The notes under the pieces were generated by a model. The model did not search any database. It was given only the letters and a program-made list of their open reading frames with translations, and had not been told where the DNA came from. The translations under genes and the position numbers were made by a program. From NCBI RefSeq assembly GCF_900090195.1, contig NZ_LT607803.1:1860001-1924000 (forward strand): a stretch of 64,000 nucleotides of DNA. Direction: 5' to 3'. Shown here piece after piece: positions 9,062 to 17,347 of the stretch (its first letter is position 1; every line of letters begins with the position of its first letter). The stretch comes from Variovorax sp. HW608 (lineage in GTDB: Bacteria; Pseudomonadota; Gammaproteobacteria; Burkholderiales; Burkholderiaceae_C).

Positions 9062-10125
9062 GCCGCCGCTGCCTCGCCGGCGCCGATCACGCGGACGTTG
9101 CGGTCTTCCCAATCCACGCCAACGGTCTGGTCGATCTCGAACGGCGCGTCCCCGTCGTTGACCGAGGAGACCAGCAAGCTGCCCACCGGCGTGAGCACGC
9201 TGTAGATCCACAGGTTGCCGAGGAAGAAGCGCTCTTTCACCTGGCCGTCGCAGCGGCCCGTCCCGGCTTGTCCGCAGCGGATCTTTTCCGGCCGCAATGC
9301 GAGGACCGCCGCTGTTCCTCTCGGTGCATTCGAGGGCAAGGCGATGCGAACAGGTCCAACGGCGGCGCAGGTCCTGTCTTCCCCGTCTGCAACGACCTCG
9401 GCGTGCAGGAGGTTGGCCTTGCCGACGAAGGTGGAGATGAACGTGTTGCGCGGATGCTCGTACACCTGATGGGGCGTGTCGACCTGGGTGATTCTTCCGG
9501 CCTCCATGACCACCACGCGGTCGCTGATCGACATGGCTTCTGCCTGGTCGTGCGTCACCATGATGGTGGTCGTGCGCACCTTGCGCTGGATCTCTCGCAG
9601 CTCGAACTGCATCTCCTCGCGCAGCTTGGCATCGAGGTTGGAGAGCGGTTCGTCCAGCAGCAGCACGGGCGGCCGGATGACCAATGCGCGCGCCAGCGCG
9701 ACGCGCTGCCGTTGACCACCCGACAGTTCGCGCGGATAGCGGTCGAGATGCTGATCCAGGTGCACCAGGGCCAGTGCCTGCATGGTCCGGTCACGACGCT
9801 CGGCCTGCGGACACTTGCGCATCTCCAATCCGAACTCCACGTTCTGGCGCACCGTCATGTGCGGAAACAGCGCGTAGGTCTGGAACACGATGCCCAGGCC
9901 TCGCGCATTGGGCTTGACGCGCGTGATGTCCTTGCCTTCCAGCTCGATGCGGCCGGCCGATGCGTCCACGAATCCCGCAATCATCTGCAGGGTCGTTGTC
10001 TTTCCGCAGCCCGAGGGTCCGAGCAGCGAGACGAACTCGCCCTTCTTCACCTCCAGGTTGAAGTCGCTGACCGCCAGGTGATCGCCGTACTTTTTGGTCA
10101 GCGTTTGGATTCGCAAGAAGCTCAT
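9058..10125 (-). CDS. ABC transporter ATP-binding protein, PotA-like
   Basis: 355-residue ATPase that powers the importer. Walker A is [11 protein letters not shown], the signature is [15 protein letters not shown], Walker B is [12 protein letters not shown] and the switch histidine is in MVTHDQAEA. The last 110 or so residues form a TOBE-type regulatory domain typical of PotA/MalK subunits. ATG 10125 is preferred because residue 2 onward (SFLRIQTLTKKYG) starts the ABC domain directly; the 22-residue upstream extension is not conserved-looking. It is the first gene of the minus-strand operon running down to the MarR gene and faces the IclR gene across a 158-base promoter gap. Confidence 0.88.
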   Translation of the reverse strand: MSFLRIQTLTKKYGDHLAVSDFNLEVKKGEFVSLLGPSGCGKTTTLQMIAGFVDASAGRIELEGKDITRVKPNARGLGIVFQTYALFPHMTVRQNVEFGLEMRKCPQAERRDRTMQALALVHLDQHLDRYPRELSGGQRQRVALARALVIRPPVLLLDEPLSNLDAKLREEMQFELREIQRKVRTTTIMVTHDQAEAMSISDRVVVMEAGRITQVDTPHQVYEHPRNTFISTFVGKANLLHAEVVADGEDRTCAAVGPVRIALPSNAPRGTAAVLALRPEKIRCGQAGTGRCDGQVKERFFLGNLWIYSVLTPVGSLLVSSVNDGDAPFEIDQTVGVDWEDRNVRVIGAGEAAAA

Positions 10126-10254
10126 GGATACCCCGTCCGGCGGTCGTCGTGATCGTCGCGATGAATAAAATAAATTGCTCTTGAATCGCAATTCTTGTGC
10201 CCTGCTTGATGCCGGACCTAGGTGTTAACGCGATAGACGGAATGTTTATTCAAG

Positions 10255-10275
10255 TTATTCCTGTCAATGGAATAA
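10255..10275. promoter_or_regulatory. Candidate IclR operator, perfect inverted repeat
   Basis: TTATTCC and GGAATAA form a perfect inverted repeat with a seven-base spacer between the divergent ATPase operon and the iclR-type gene. GGAA/TTCC half-sites are typical of IclR-family operators. Its right arm ends eight bases before ATG 10284, which fits autorepression. A second looser GGAAT...TATTC pair lies just upstream (about 10239-10252). Confidence 0.5.
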
Positions 10276-10283
10276 TGGGAGCC

Positions 10284-11156
10284 ATGGAACAAACGAACAT
10301 TCCGACCACGGATGCCGCTGCCGAGATCGAAGCGCACCAGCGCGGCGCCACGCATCGCATCTTTCAGGTGCTTCGCGCCATTTCAGAGCAGCAGCACGAG
10401 GGCGTTCGCGTGACCTATCTGGCCAAGGCGCTCGGCATGACTCAGGCCACGACCCATCGGATCCTGCAAGGATTGATGCTCGAGGGCATCGTGGAACAGG
10501 CGGATCAGAAGAAGCTCTATCGCCTCAGCCTCGACCTTTTTTGTCTCGCAGCGAAGGCCGGCGCCGTCAATGACCTGCGCTCCCTGGCCCGGCCGGCATT
10601 GCTGAGGCTCAATGCCCGCCTGGGCGACACGGTGCTGCTGCTCGCGCGGTCCGGCTTCGACGCGGTCTGCCTCGACAGGATCGAGGGCGAGTACCCCGTC
10701 AGGACCTTCACCGGAGATGTGGGTGGCCGCGTGGCGCTCGGTGTCGGGCAGGCAGGCATGGTGATCCTCGCCCACCTGCCCGAGGCCGAGCGCGAAGAAG
10801 TGCTGCGGTTCAACCTGCCGCGCATCCGGCACTACGGTGTCTATGACGAGGTCTACCTGCGCACGGAGATCGCCCGGGCGCGCGATCTCGGCTACTACGG
10901 AAAGTCCAGCGGCCTGATCGAAGGCATGGCCGGCCTGGCCATTCCGGTCTTCGACCGCACGGGGCATGTCGTCGGCGCGCTGTCGGTGGGAACCCATGCC
11001 AGTCGCTTGAACGAGGATCGTCTACCCATCGTGCGGGACATGCTGGCCGCTGAGGCCAGGCAACTGTCCACGCAGATCAATCCCTTCGACCCGACACTGC
11101 GGCGCCCGATGCACTCCATGGTCGCGCGGTCGGCCTCCGATCCACTGGGTCAGTAA
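10284..11156 (+). CDS. IclR family transcriptional regulator
   Basis: 290 residues from ATG 10284. The N-terminal winged helix-turn-helix (about residues 18-85) includes LAKALGMTQATTHRILQGL. The C-terminal IclR effector domain includes GRVALGVGQAGMVILAHLP and GMAGLAIPVFDRTGHVVGALSVG. It is transcribed away from the importer/oxidase operon and is its likely regulator. Upstream in-frame ATG codons at 10197, 10242 and 10275 would place the palindromic operator candidate inside the gene, so 10284 is preferred, although its ribosome site is poor. The effector is probably the imported compound or a breakdown product. Confidence 0.85.
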   Translation: MEQTNIPTTDAAAEIEAHQRGATHRIFQVLRAISEQQHEGVRVTYLAKALGMTQATTHRILQGLMLEGIVEQADQKKLYRLSLDLFCLAAKAGAVNDLRSLARPALLRLNARLGDTVLLLARSGFDAVCLDRIEGEYPVRTFTGDVGGRVALGVGQAGMVILAHLPEAEREEVLRFNLPRIRHYGVYDEVYLRTEIARARDLGYYGKSSGLIEGMAGLAIPVFDRTGHVVGALSVGTHASRLNEDRLPIVRDMLAAEARQLSTQINPFDPTLRRPMHSMVARSASDPLGQ

Positions 11157-11163
11157 GACGCAG

Positions 11164-12486
11164 TCACCGGAGCGCCGCCAGCACCGTGCCCCGGCTCTCG
11201 CCGAAGCCGATGCGCGCGGCGCCCGGCTTCTCGCACCAGCCGCGCAGCAGCACCGCGTCGCCGTCTTCCAGAAAGCCGCGCTCGTCGCCGTCGCCCAGCG
11301 GCACGGGATTCCGGCCCGCGCTGGCCAGTTCGAGCAGGGCGCCGGCCTCGCCCGGCCCGGGGCCGGAGATGGTTCCGCTGCCCAGCAGGTCGCCCGGGTT
11401 GAGTGCGCAGCCGCCCATGGTGTGGTGGGCGACCATCTGCGCCACGCTCCAGTACTGGTGCCTGAAGCTCGTGGACGACAGGCGCGCCGGCCCCCGGCCT
11501 TCCTGCCGCGCGCGTTGGCTTTCCAGCCAGACCTCCAGCCGGATGTCGATGGCGCCGGCCTCGCGGTTGGCGGGCGAATCCAGGTAATCCAGCGGCTGCG
11601 GGTCGGTGGCGGGACGCGGCCATGCAGTGCGATAGGGCGCCAGTGCATCCATGGTCACGATCCAGGGCGAAATGGTGGTGGCGAAGTTCTTCGCCAGGAA
11701 GGGCCCGAGCGGCGCCATCTCCCAGACCTGGATGTCGCGCGCCGACCAGTCGTTGAGCAGGCAGATGCCGAAGACGTGCTGTTCCGCCTGCGCCATCGCA
11801 ATGGGCTCGCCCGCGGCATTGCCCTGGCCGATCCAGATGCCCAGCTCCAGCTCGTAGTCCATCCGCGCGCAGGCCTGGTAGAGCGGCGCCTTCGCGCCCG
11901 GCGGCATCACCTGGCCCATGGGGCGGCGAAACGTCTGGCCGCTGACGCCGATGGTGGAGGCGCGCCCGTGGTAGGCGATGGGCAGCCAGCGGAAATTGGG
12001 CGTCACGTCGCCCTCGGCGAGCAGCAGCCGCGTGCAGTTCAGCGCGTGGTCCAGCGAGGTGTAGAAGTCGGTGTAGTCGCCGATGCGCGCGGGCACGCTG
12101 TGTTCCGCCTCGCGCTGAGGCACGAGGCAGTCGCGCAGCAGGGCCAGCTGCCCCGGCGCGGCGCCGTCCTTCAGCAGCGCGAACAGGGCGTGGCGCAGTG
12201 CACGCCAGGCGGCGGGGCCGAGCGCGAAGAAGTCGTTGAGCGCCGGTTGCGCCGCCGCGCGCGCGGCTTGCAGCGCGGCGCCTTCGAGCGCCGGTGTTGC
12301 GGCCAGCGCGGCCAGGTCCACCACCTGGTCGCCGATCGCGACGCCGCCGCGAAAAGCCTGCTGCGTGCCGCGGCGCCGGAACACCGAGAACGGCAGGTTC
12401 TGGATCGGAAAGTCGGCGCCCGCTGCATTGGCTGACTCCAGCCAACTGTGCGCGTTCACGTCATGGGTGTGGTCCAGCGCTGTCAT
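11164..12486 (-). CDS. fahA: Fumarylacetoacetase
   Basis: 440-residue fumarylacetoacetate hydrolase. Recognisable blocks are the N-terminal FAA domain (FPIQNLPFSVFRRRG), AYHGRASTIGVSG, metal-ligand regions MDYELELGIWIG and LLNDWSARDIQVWE, then SPWIVTMDAL and GTISGPGPGE. The reaction is cleavage of 4-fumarylacetoacetate to fumarate and acetoacetate, the last step of tyrosine/homogentisate breakdown. No homogentisate dioxygenase or maleylacetoacetate isomerase gene is nearby, so it may act on a related diketo acid. ATG 12486 overlaps the upstream cyclase stop by four bases; it ends convergent with iclR, eight bases apart. Confidence 0.88.
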   Translation of the reverse strand: MTALDHTHDVNAHSWLESANAAGADFPIQNLPFSVFRRRGTQQAFRGGVAIGDQVVDLAALAATPALEGAALQAARAAAQPALNDFFALGPAAWRALRHALFALLKDGAAPGQLALLRDCLVPQREAEHSVPARIGDYTDFYTSLDHALNCTRLLLAEGDVTPNFRWLPIAYHGRASTIGVSGQTFRRPMGQVMPPGAKAPLYQACARMDYELELGIWIGQGNAAGEPIAMAQAEQHVFGICLLNDWSARDIQVWEMAPLGPFLAKNFATTISPWIVTMDALAPYRTAWPRPATDPQPLDYLDSPANREAGAIDIRLEVWLESQRARQEGRGPARLSSTSFRHQYWSVAQMVAHHTMGGCALNPGDLLGSGTISGPGPGEAGALLELASAGRNPVPLGDGDERGFLEDGDAVLLRGWCEKPGAARIGFGESRGTVLAALR

Positions 12487-13289
12487 TTCGAGGCCATCAG
12501 CGCGTCGTCGAAGATCGCCACCGCGCGCGTCCAGCCCGCGGAGGCGCCACGGATCTTGTGCGGGAAGCAGCTGATGAAAAAGCCCGTGGGCGGCAGCGCT
12601 TCCAGGTTGTGCAGCTTCTCGATGTGGCAGTAGCCGATGTCGCGCCCCGCCTTGTGGCCCTCCCAGATGAGCGAGGCGTCGTGCGTCTCGCCATACTTCT
12701 TCGCGGTGTGGACGAAGGGCGCGTCCCAGCTCCAGGCGTCGGTGCCGGTCAGGCGCACGCCGCGCTCCAGCAGGTACATGGTGGCCTCGTAGCCCATGCC
12801 GCAGCCCGCCGACACATAGTCGTCGTTCCCGTAGCGCGAGCCGGCGCGGGTGTTGACCACCACGATCTCCAGCGGCTCGAGCGTGTGGCCGATGCGCGCG
12901 AGCTCGGCTTGCACGTCGCCCGCGGTCACCACGTAGCCGTCCTCGAAGTGGCGGAAGTCCAGCTTCACGCCGGGCTGGAAGCACCACTCCAGCGGTACGT
13001 CATGGATGGCGATGGCGGGCTTCTTCTGCCCGGTCTTGGCGTCCATGGTGGAGTGGAAGTGGTAGGGCGCGTCCAGGTGCGTGCCGTTGTGGGTCGAGAG
13101 TTGGACCAGCTCCACCGCCCAGCCTTCGCCGTCCGGCAGGTCTTCCTTCTTGAGGCCGGGGAAGAAGGGTTCGATCTGCGCGAATGTGTTCTCGTGCGTG
13201 AAGTACTGGATCCTGGGTGCGAAGGCGGGTGGATCGCTCACCACGTCGTTTTCCAGAAAGATCGAGAGGTCGATGAATTTGCGGGGCAT
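12483..13289 (-). CDS. Cyclase family protein (kynurenine formamidase-like metal hydrolase)
   Basis: 268-residue member of the cyclase/KynB superfamily. The metal-binding signature is STHNGTHLDAPYHF (HxGTHxDxPxHF). Further conserved blocks are VVVNTRAGSRYGNDDY and LTGTDAWSWDAPF. KynB-type members hydrolyse N-formylkynurenine; others act on isatin or cyclic esters and amides, so the substrate is open. This protein is longer than KynB (about 210 residues) and resembles the larger environmental branch. GGAG precedes the ATG. It is coupled to the fumarylacetoacetase downstream and follows the importer permease by 38 bases. Confidence 0.82.
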   Translation of the reverse strand: MPRKFIDLSIFLENDVVSDPPAFAPRIQYFTHENTFAQIEPFFPGLKKEDLPDGEGWAVELVQLSTHNGTHLDAPYHFHSTMDAKTGQKKPAIAIHDVPLEWCFQPGVKLDFRHFEDGYVVTAGDVQAELARIGHTLEPLEIVVVNTRAGSRYGNDDYVSAGCGMGYEATMYLLERGVRLTGTDAWSWDAPFVHTAKKYGETHDASLIWEGHKAGRDIGYCHIEKLHNLEALPPTGFFISCFPHKIRGASAGWTRAVAIFDDALMASK

Positions 13290-13327
13290 GTGTTTTCTCC
13301 AGGAAGGAAGGCGCTCGTCTTGTCGTC

Positions 13328-14083
13328 TCAGGGGCGCTGCCAGCGCAGCAGCTTCTTCTCGGCCAGGGCCAGCAGCGCATTGCTCGCGAAGCCGATCAGG
13401 CCCAGCAGCACGATCCCGGCGAAGAGATCGCTCGCGCGGAAGGCACGCGCCGCGAGCAGGATGGCCTGGCCCAGGCCGGTCTGCGAGGCGATCATCTCGC
13501 CCACCACCGCGACGATGAGCGAGACGGTGAGCGCCAGCCGCATGCCGGCCAGGATGTCGGGCATCGCGTTGGGCAGGCCCACCTTCCATACGAAGGCCGC
13601 GCGCGACATCTGCAGGCAGCGCGCCACCTCGCCCAGGCGCGGCTCCACGCTGGCAAAACCATGCACCGTGGCCAGCAGCACCGGCCACATGGCACCGAAG
13701 GCCACCACGAACAGCACCATGCCGGGGCTGAGGCCGAAGATGGAAATCGCCAGCGGCATCAGCGCGGACGCGGGCAGCGGGCGGATGAATTCCAGCGTGG
13801 GCTGCACCCAGGCGCGCACCGCGGGCGACACGCCGATGGCCGCGCCCAGCGCCACCCCCGCGAGCGAGGCCAGCAGCCAGCCTTGCAGCATGCGGCCGGC
13901 GGTGGCCCGGGTGAAGTCGAGCAGGTCCGCGCGAAGCCCTTCGGCCAGGCTGGCGAGCGTGGCTTGCGGCGTGGGCAGGAACACGCGGCTCGCCCAGCCG
14001 GCGTTGCTCGCCACCCACCACAGCGCGACCAGCGCCGCGAGCAGCGTGAGCGAGCCCAGCCAGGAATGCGATCGCGCCTTCAT
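13328..14083 (-). CDS. ABC transporter permease, taurine/nitrate/sulfonate (SsuC/TauC) class
   Basis: 251-residue permease with about six membrane helices. The BPD-transport motif is EVARCLQMSRAAFVWKVGLPNAMPDILAG, as in SsuC/TauC permeases. It begins with ATG 14083, overlapping the stop of the preceding permease gene by four bases. It carries the substrate of the 15646-16593 binding protein together with its partner permease. Confidence 0.87.
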   Translation of the reverse strand: MKARSHSWLGSLTLLAALVALWWVASNAGWASRVFLPTPQATLASLAEGLRADLLDFTRATAGRMLQGWLLASLAGVALGAAIGVSPAVRAWVQPTLEFIRPLPASALMPLAISIFGLSPGMVLFVVAFGAMWPVLLATVHGFASVEPRLGEVARCLQMSRAAFVWKVGLPNAMPDILAGMRLALTVSLIVAVVGEMIASQTGLGQAILLAARAFRASDLFAGIVLLGLIGFASNALLALAEKKLLRWQRP

Positions 14084-14853
14084 GGCAGCGCCCCCATGCG
14101 GCGCGACACCGCGCGCTGCAGCCGCAACATCAGCGCGTTGACCGCCACGCCCACCACGCCGATCCAGCCCAGCCAGGCGAGCATCAGCGCGGGGTCGAAG
14201 CTTTGCTGTGCGAGCATCATCGCGTAGCCCATGCCGTTCGGGTTGGCGGCGATCTCCACCGTCACCGCCACCACCAGCGCCACGGCCACGCCCAGGCGCA
14301 GCGCGACGAACAGGCGCGGCGCGATGGCCGGCAGCACGATCTTCAGTACGCGCTCGCACGGCGAGAGGCCGAGCGCGCGGCTCACCTCCAGCAGGCGCGG
14401 CTCCACCTGCCGGACCGCGGCCTGCACCAGCAGCAGCAACGGCCAGAAGGTGGCGAAGGCCACGATGGCCAGCTCCATTCGCACGCCGAAGCCGAACATC
14501 AGCATGGCCAGGGGAATGAGGGCCACCGAAGGCACCGGCCGCAATACCTCGATGGTGAGAAAGCCGACCCCTGCGGCGCGCTGCGACAGGCCGAGCGCAC
14601 TGCCCAGCAGCGTGCCCAGGCCCGCGCCGATCAGCAGGCCCAGCGCGGCGGTGCCGAGCGTGAAGCCGGTGGCCTGCCAGAGCGAGCCGTCCATGGCCGC
14701 GCCCGCGAAGGCCTGGAGTGCCGCACTGGGCGGTGCCAGCGCTTCGCTGCCCAGCGCGGCCGCGCGCCGCGCGTAGGCTTCATAGCCGCCCAGCAGCCCC
14801 AGTGGAAAGACCCAGGGGCGCACGCTGCGCCACAGCGCCGCGCCGCTATTCAT
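14080..14853 (-). CDS. ABC transporter permease, taurine/nitrate/sulfonate class (second subunit)
   Basis: 257-residue inner-membrane permease with about six helices. The coupling motif is EVSRALGLSPCERVLKIVLPAIAPRLFVA. Two different permeases instead of one are encoded in tandem, which implies a heterodimeric channel. It overlaps the ATPase gene by 8 bases upstream and the next permease by 4 bases downstream. Confidence 0.87.
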   Translation of the reverse strand: MNSGAALWRSVRPWVFPLGLLGGYEAYARRAAALGSEALAPPSAALQAFAGAAMDGSLWQATGFTLGTAALGLLIGAGLGTLLGSALGLSQRAAGVGFLTIEVLRPVPSVALIPLAMLMFGFGVRMELAIVAFATFWPLLLLVQAAVRQVEPRLLEVSRALGLSPCERVLKIVLPAIAPRLFVALRLGVAVALVVAVTVEIAANPNGMGYAMMLAQQSFDPALMLAWLGWIGVVGVAVNALMLRLQRAVSRRMGALP

Positions 14854-15649
14854 GGCCCTGCTCGATGAAGGCGAACAGCTCGCGCCGCAGGCGCAGGAAC
14901 TCCGGATGTTCCTTGGTGCCGAGCTGGTCGCGCGGGCGCGGGATGGCCACGTCGATCATGCGTGCCAGGCTGGGCCGGCCCGGGCCGGGATTGGCCTGCA
15001 GCGCGATCACGCGGTCGCCGAGGTAGATGGCCTCTTCCAGGTCGTGCGTGACGAACAGCACCGTGAGCCCGTCCTCGCGCACCAGCCGCGCGAGTTCGTC
15101 CTGCAGGCTCTGGCGGGTGAGGGCGTCGAGGGCACCGAAGGGCTCGTCCATCATCATGAGTTCGGGCTTTTGCGCCAGGCAGCGGGCGATCTGCGCGCGC
15201 TGCTGCATGCCGCCCGACAACTGCACCGGAAACTTCTGGCCGTGGCGCGCCAGCCCCACCTTGCCCAGCACGTCGGCAATGCGCGCCGAGCGCTCGGCGG
15301 CAGGCGCGCGCCCGGCTTCGAGCGCGAGGCTGACGTTGCCCTCGACCGTGCGCCAGGGCAGCAGGGCGCGGCCGTAGTCCTGGAACACGAAGGCGACCTC
15401 GCGCGAGGGCTCGGTCATGGCGCGGCCCTTGCGCCGCACCTCGCCCGCGCTGGGCGTCACCAGGCCGCTGGCCGCACGCAGCAGCGTGGTCTTGCCGCAG
15501 CCGCTGGGGCCGACGATGCAGACGAATTCGCCGCGCGCCACGTCGAAGCTGGTGGGCGAGAGGATCTCGCGCCCGCCGAGCCTGATCGACACGCCCTCGA
15601 ATCTCAGGAAGGGTTCGGCCAAGCCCAGGGGCAAGTCATTGGGCTTCAT
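14846..15649 (-). CDS. ABC transporter ATP-binding protein, TauB/SsuB-like
   Basis: 267-residue ATPase. Walker A is [13 protein letters not shown], signature LSGGMQQRAQIARCL, Walker B LMMMDEPFGALD, H-loop FVTHDLEEA. There is no C-terminal regulatory domain, as expected of the SsuB/TauB/NrtD group. ATG 15649 overlaps the binding-protein stop by four bases. It energises import with the two permeases downstream. Confidence 0.88.
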   Translation of the reverse strand: MKPNDLPLGLAEPFLRFEGVSIRLGGREILSPTSFDVARGEFVCIVGPSGCGKTTLLRAASGLVTPSAGEVRRKGRAMTEPSREVAFVFQDYGRALLPWRTVEGNVSLALEAGRAPAAERSARIADVLGKVGLARHGQKFPVQLSGGMQQRAQIARCLAQKPELMMMDEPFGALDALTRQSLQDELARLVREDGLTVLFVTHDLEEAIYLGDRVIALQANPGPGRPSLARMIDVAIPRPRDQLGTKEHPEFLRLRRELFAFIEQGHE

Positions 15650-16593
15650 TTGGCAATCAGCCGCGCGACGTCGATGGAGGACTTGAGCATGTCCTGTTCC
15701 TTCATCAGACCCACCCAGTAGGCCAGCTGCTGCTCGCTCACGGTGGGGCCGGGCGGCGAGACCTGGATCCTGGCCAGCACCTCCGCCGGCAGCTTGATGT
15801 ACTTGCCGATGGCGGCGCGCACCGGCGCGTCGTTCTTCGGCTGCTGCATGAAGGCGCTGGCTTCCTGCACCGCCTCGCGGAAGCCGCGGGCGGCTGCGGG
15901 GTTCTTCTCGATCCATTCGCGCCTGGCGGCGTGCACGATGGTGGGCTTGTTCTCGGGCAGGAAGGTCGAGTAGTACGAAGCCACGTAGCCGGCGCCGCTG
16001 TCGGTGATGCGGCTCATGAAAGGGTCGGCCGAGACCACCGCGTCCACCGAGCCGCCGCGCAGAAGGTCGGCGTGCTGCGGGAAGGCGGCCTCGACGAAGT
16101 TGAGCTTGCGAAAGTCCACGCCGTTGTCCTTGAGCCAGGCGCGGAAGGTCACGTGCAGGAAGGCGCCCAGGCCGGGCACGCCGATCTTCTTGCCCACGCA
16201 GTCCTGCGCGGACCTGATGCCCGAGCCGGCGCGCGCAACCAGGCCGAAGCCGGTGAACGTCTTGGAGGTGAGGCCGCCGCCGGCCACCAGTTGCAGGTCC
16301 AGCCCGCCGTCGACCGCCTGCAGGAACACCGAAGGCGTCGGCCCGCCGATCTGCAGCGAGTCGGACTGCAGCGCGGGCGGAATGGTGGAGTTCAGGGGGA
16401 TGAACTTGCACTCCACATCGAGGTTGCGCTTCTTGAAGTAGCCCTCCTCGGCGGCAACGAAGACCGACGCGAAATCGGTGACCGCGGTGTAGCCGAAGAC
16501 GATCCTGGCGCTGCCTTGGGCGCGTAGCGGAAGGGCGCAGGCCGCGGCCGCGGCGCCCATGGCCGACAGTAGCGTGCGTCGTTGGATTCTCAT
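15646..16593 (-). CDS. ABC transporter substrate-binding protein, NMT1/TauA-like
   Basis: 315-residue periplasmic binding protein of the NMT1/SsuA/TauA group. The N-terminus QRRTLLSAMGAAAAACALPLRAQG looks like a signal peptide with a paired-arginine start, so Tat export is possible. The mature region starts with ARIVFGYTAVTDFASVFVAAEEGYF, and VGKKIGVPGLGAFLHV is the usual ligand-pocket segment. It overlaps the TetR gene stop by four bases (ATGA). The downstream enzymes suggest an organic acid, possibly an aromatic or a cyclic amide, as ligand. Confidence 0.86.
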   Translation of the reverse strand: MRIQRRTLLSAMGAAAAACALPLRAQGSARIVFGYTAVTDFASVFVAAEEGYFKKRNLDVECKFIPLNSTIPPALQSDSLQIGGPTPSVFLQAVDGGLDLQLVAGGGLTSKTFTGFGLVARAGSGIRSAQDCVGKKIGVPGLGAFLHVTFRAWLKDNGVDFRKLNFVEAAFPQHADLLRGGSVDAVVSADPFMSRITDSGAGYVASYYSTFLPENKPTIVHAARREWIEKNPAAARGFREAVQEASAFMQQPKNDAPVRAAIGKYIKLPAEVLARIQVSPPGPTVSEQQLAYWVGLMKEQDMLKSSIDVARLIAK

Positions 16594-17282
16594 GCTGCTT
16601 GTCTCCTGGATTTGATCGTGGGGGATGAGGTACGCGGCCGCGGCAGCGCGCCGCGCAACCCGCCGACGATGAAGTTGCGCAGCAGCTCGCCGGCTGCCGG
16701 GTCGGCCGGCTGGTCTTCGCCGCCGGAGAGGCGCTCCACGCGCGTGTCGGTCAGGTGGTGCAGCAGCGCGCCGAGCGCGAACTGGTAGCCCCAGGCCACC
16801 TGCCCGCGCGTGGCATGCGGCAGCGCGCGCTGCAATGCGTCGATGAAAGCGATGGCCAAGGGGTCGAAGTAGCGGCGCAGCACCCGGTCCGCTTCCTCGG
16901 TCGCGTGCGACAGCTCGCGCGCCACCAGCAGCGCGTAGTACTCCCCCTCGCTGCTGGCGCGAAGCTGCAGCACCGGCGCGATGAAGGCTTCGATGATCCG
17001 CGGCAGGGTCCGCGCATCGGCCGGATCGATGCGCACTGCGGCGAGCGCGGCCAGGCGCTCCTCGATGGTGTGGTTCCAGTGCTCGAAGATGGCTTCGAAC
17101 AGTGCGTTCTTCGGGCCGAAGTAGTAGCCGACCAGCGCCAGCGGCACACCGGCCTCGTCGGCGATCTGGCGGATGCTCACCGCGTGGTAGCCGTGCTGCG
17201 CGAACAGCCTTTCCGCCGCCAGGAGGATGGCTCCCTTGCGGTCGATGCGGTCGTCGCCGGCGCGGCTGGATAGGCGTGGCAT
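16590..17282 (-). CDS. TetR family transcriptional regulator, first gene of its own operon
   Basis: 230 residues. The N-terminal helix-turn-helix (about residues 15-60) is KGAILLAAERLFAQHGYHAVSIRQIADEAGVPLALVGYYFGPKNALF. The C-terminal ligand domain resembles the AefR/CecR-type C-terminal domain, with FIDALQRALPHATRGQVAWGYQFALGALLHHL. ATG 17282 is chosen because the upstream in-frame extension runs across the palindromic operator. As leader gene of the importer/cyclase/fumarylacetoacetase operon it probably represses its own promoter until the imported substrate binds. Confidence 0.85.
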   Translation of the reverse strand: MPRLSSRAGDDRIDRKGAILLAAERLFAQHGYHAVSIRQIADEAGVPLALVGYYFGPKNALFEAIFEHWNHTIEERLAALAAVRIDPADARTLPRIIEAFIAPVLQLRASSEGEYYALLVARELSHATEEADRVLRRYFDPLAIAFIDALQRALPHATRGQVAWGYQFALGALLHHLTDTRVERLSGGEDQPADPAAGELLRNFIVGGLRGALPRPRTSSPTIKSRRQAA

Positions 17283-17300
17283 GCCGAGTATTGAACGATC

Positions 17301-17327
17301 GTACAACTGTGTTGTACAGCCGTACAA
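17301..17327. promoter_or_regulatory. Two overlapping palindromes, candidate TetR operator
   Basis: GTACAACTGTGTTGTAC (17301-17317) is a perfect inverted repeat with a TGT spacer. It overlaps TTGTACAGCCGTACAA (17312-17327), also perfect, with an AGCC spacer. The sites lie 19-45 bases before the tetR ATG, the expected place for autorepression. Confidence 0.6.
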
Positions 17328-17347
17328 ACCCTGATCGCCCGATCCAC

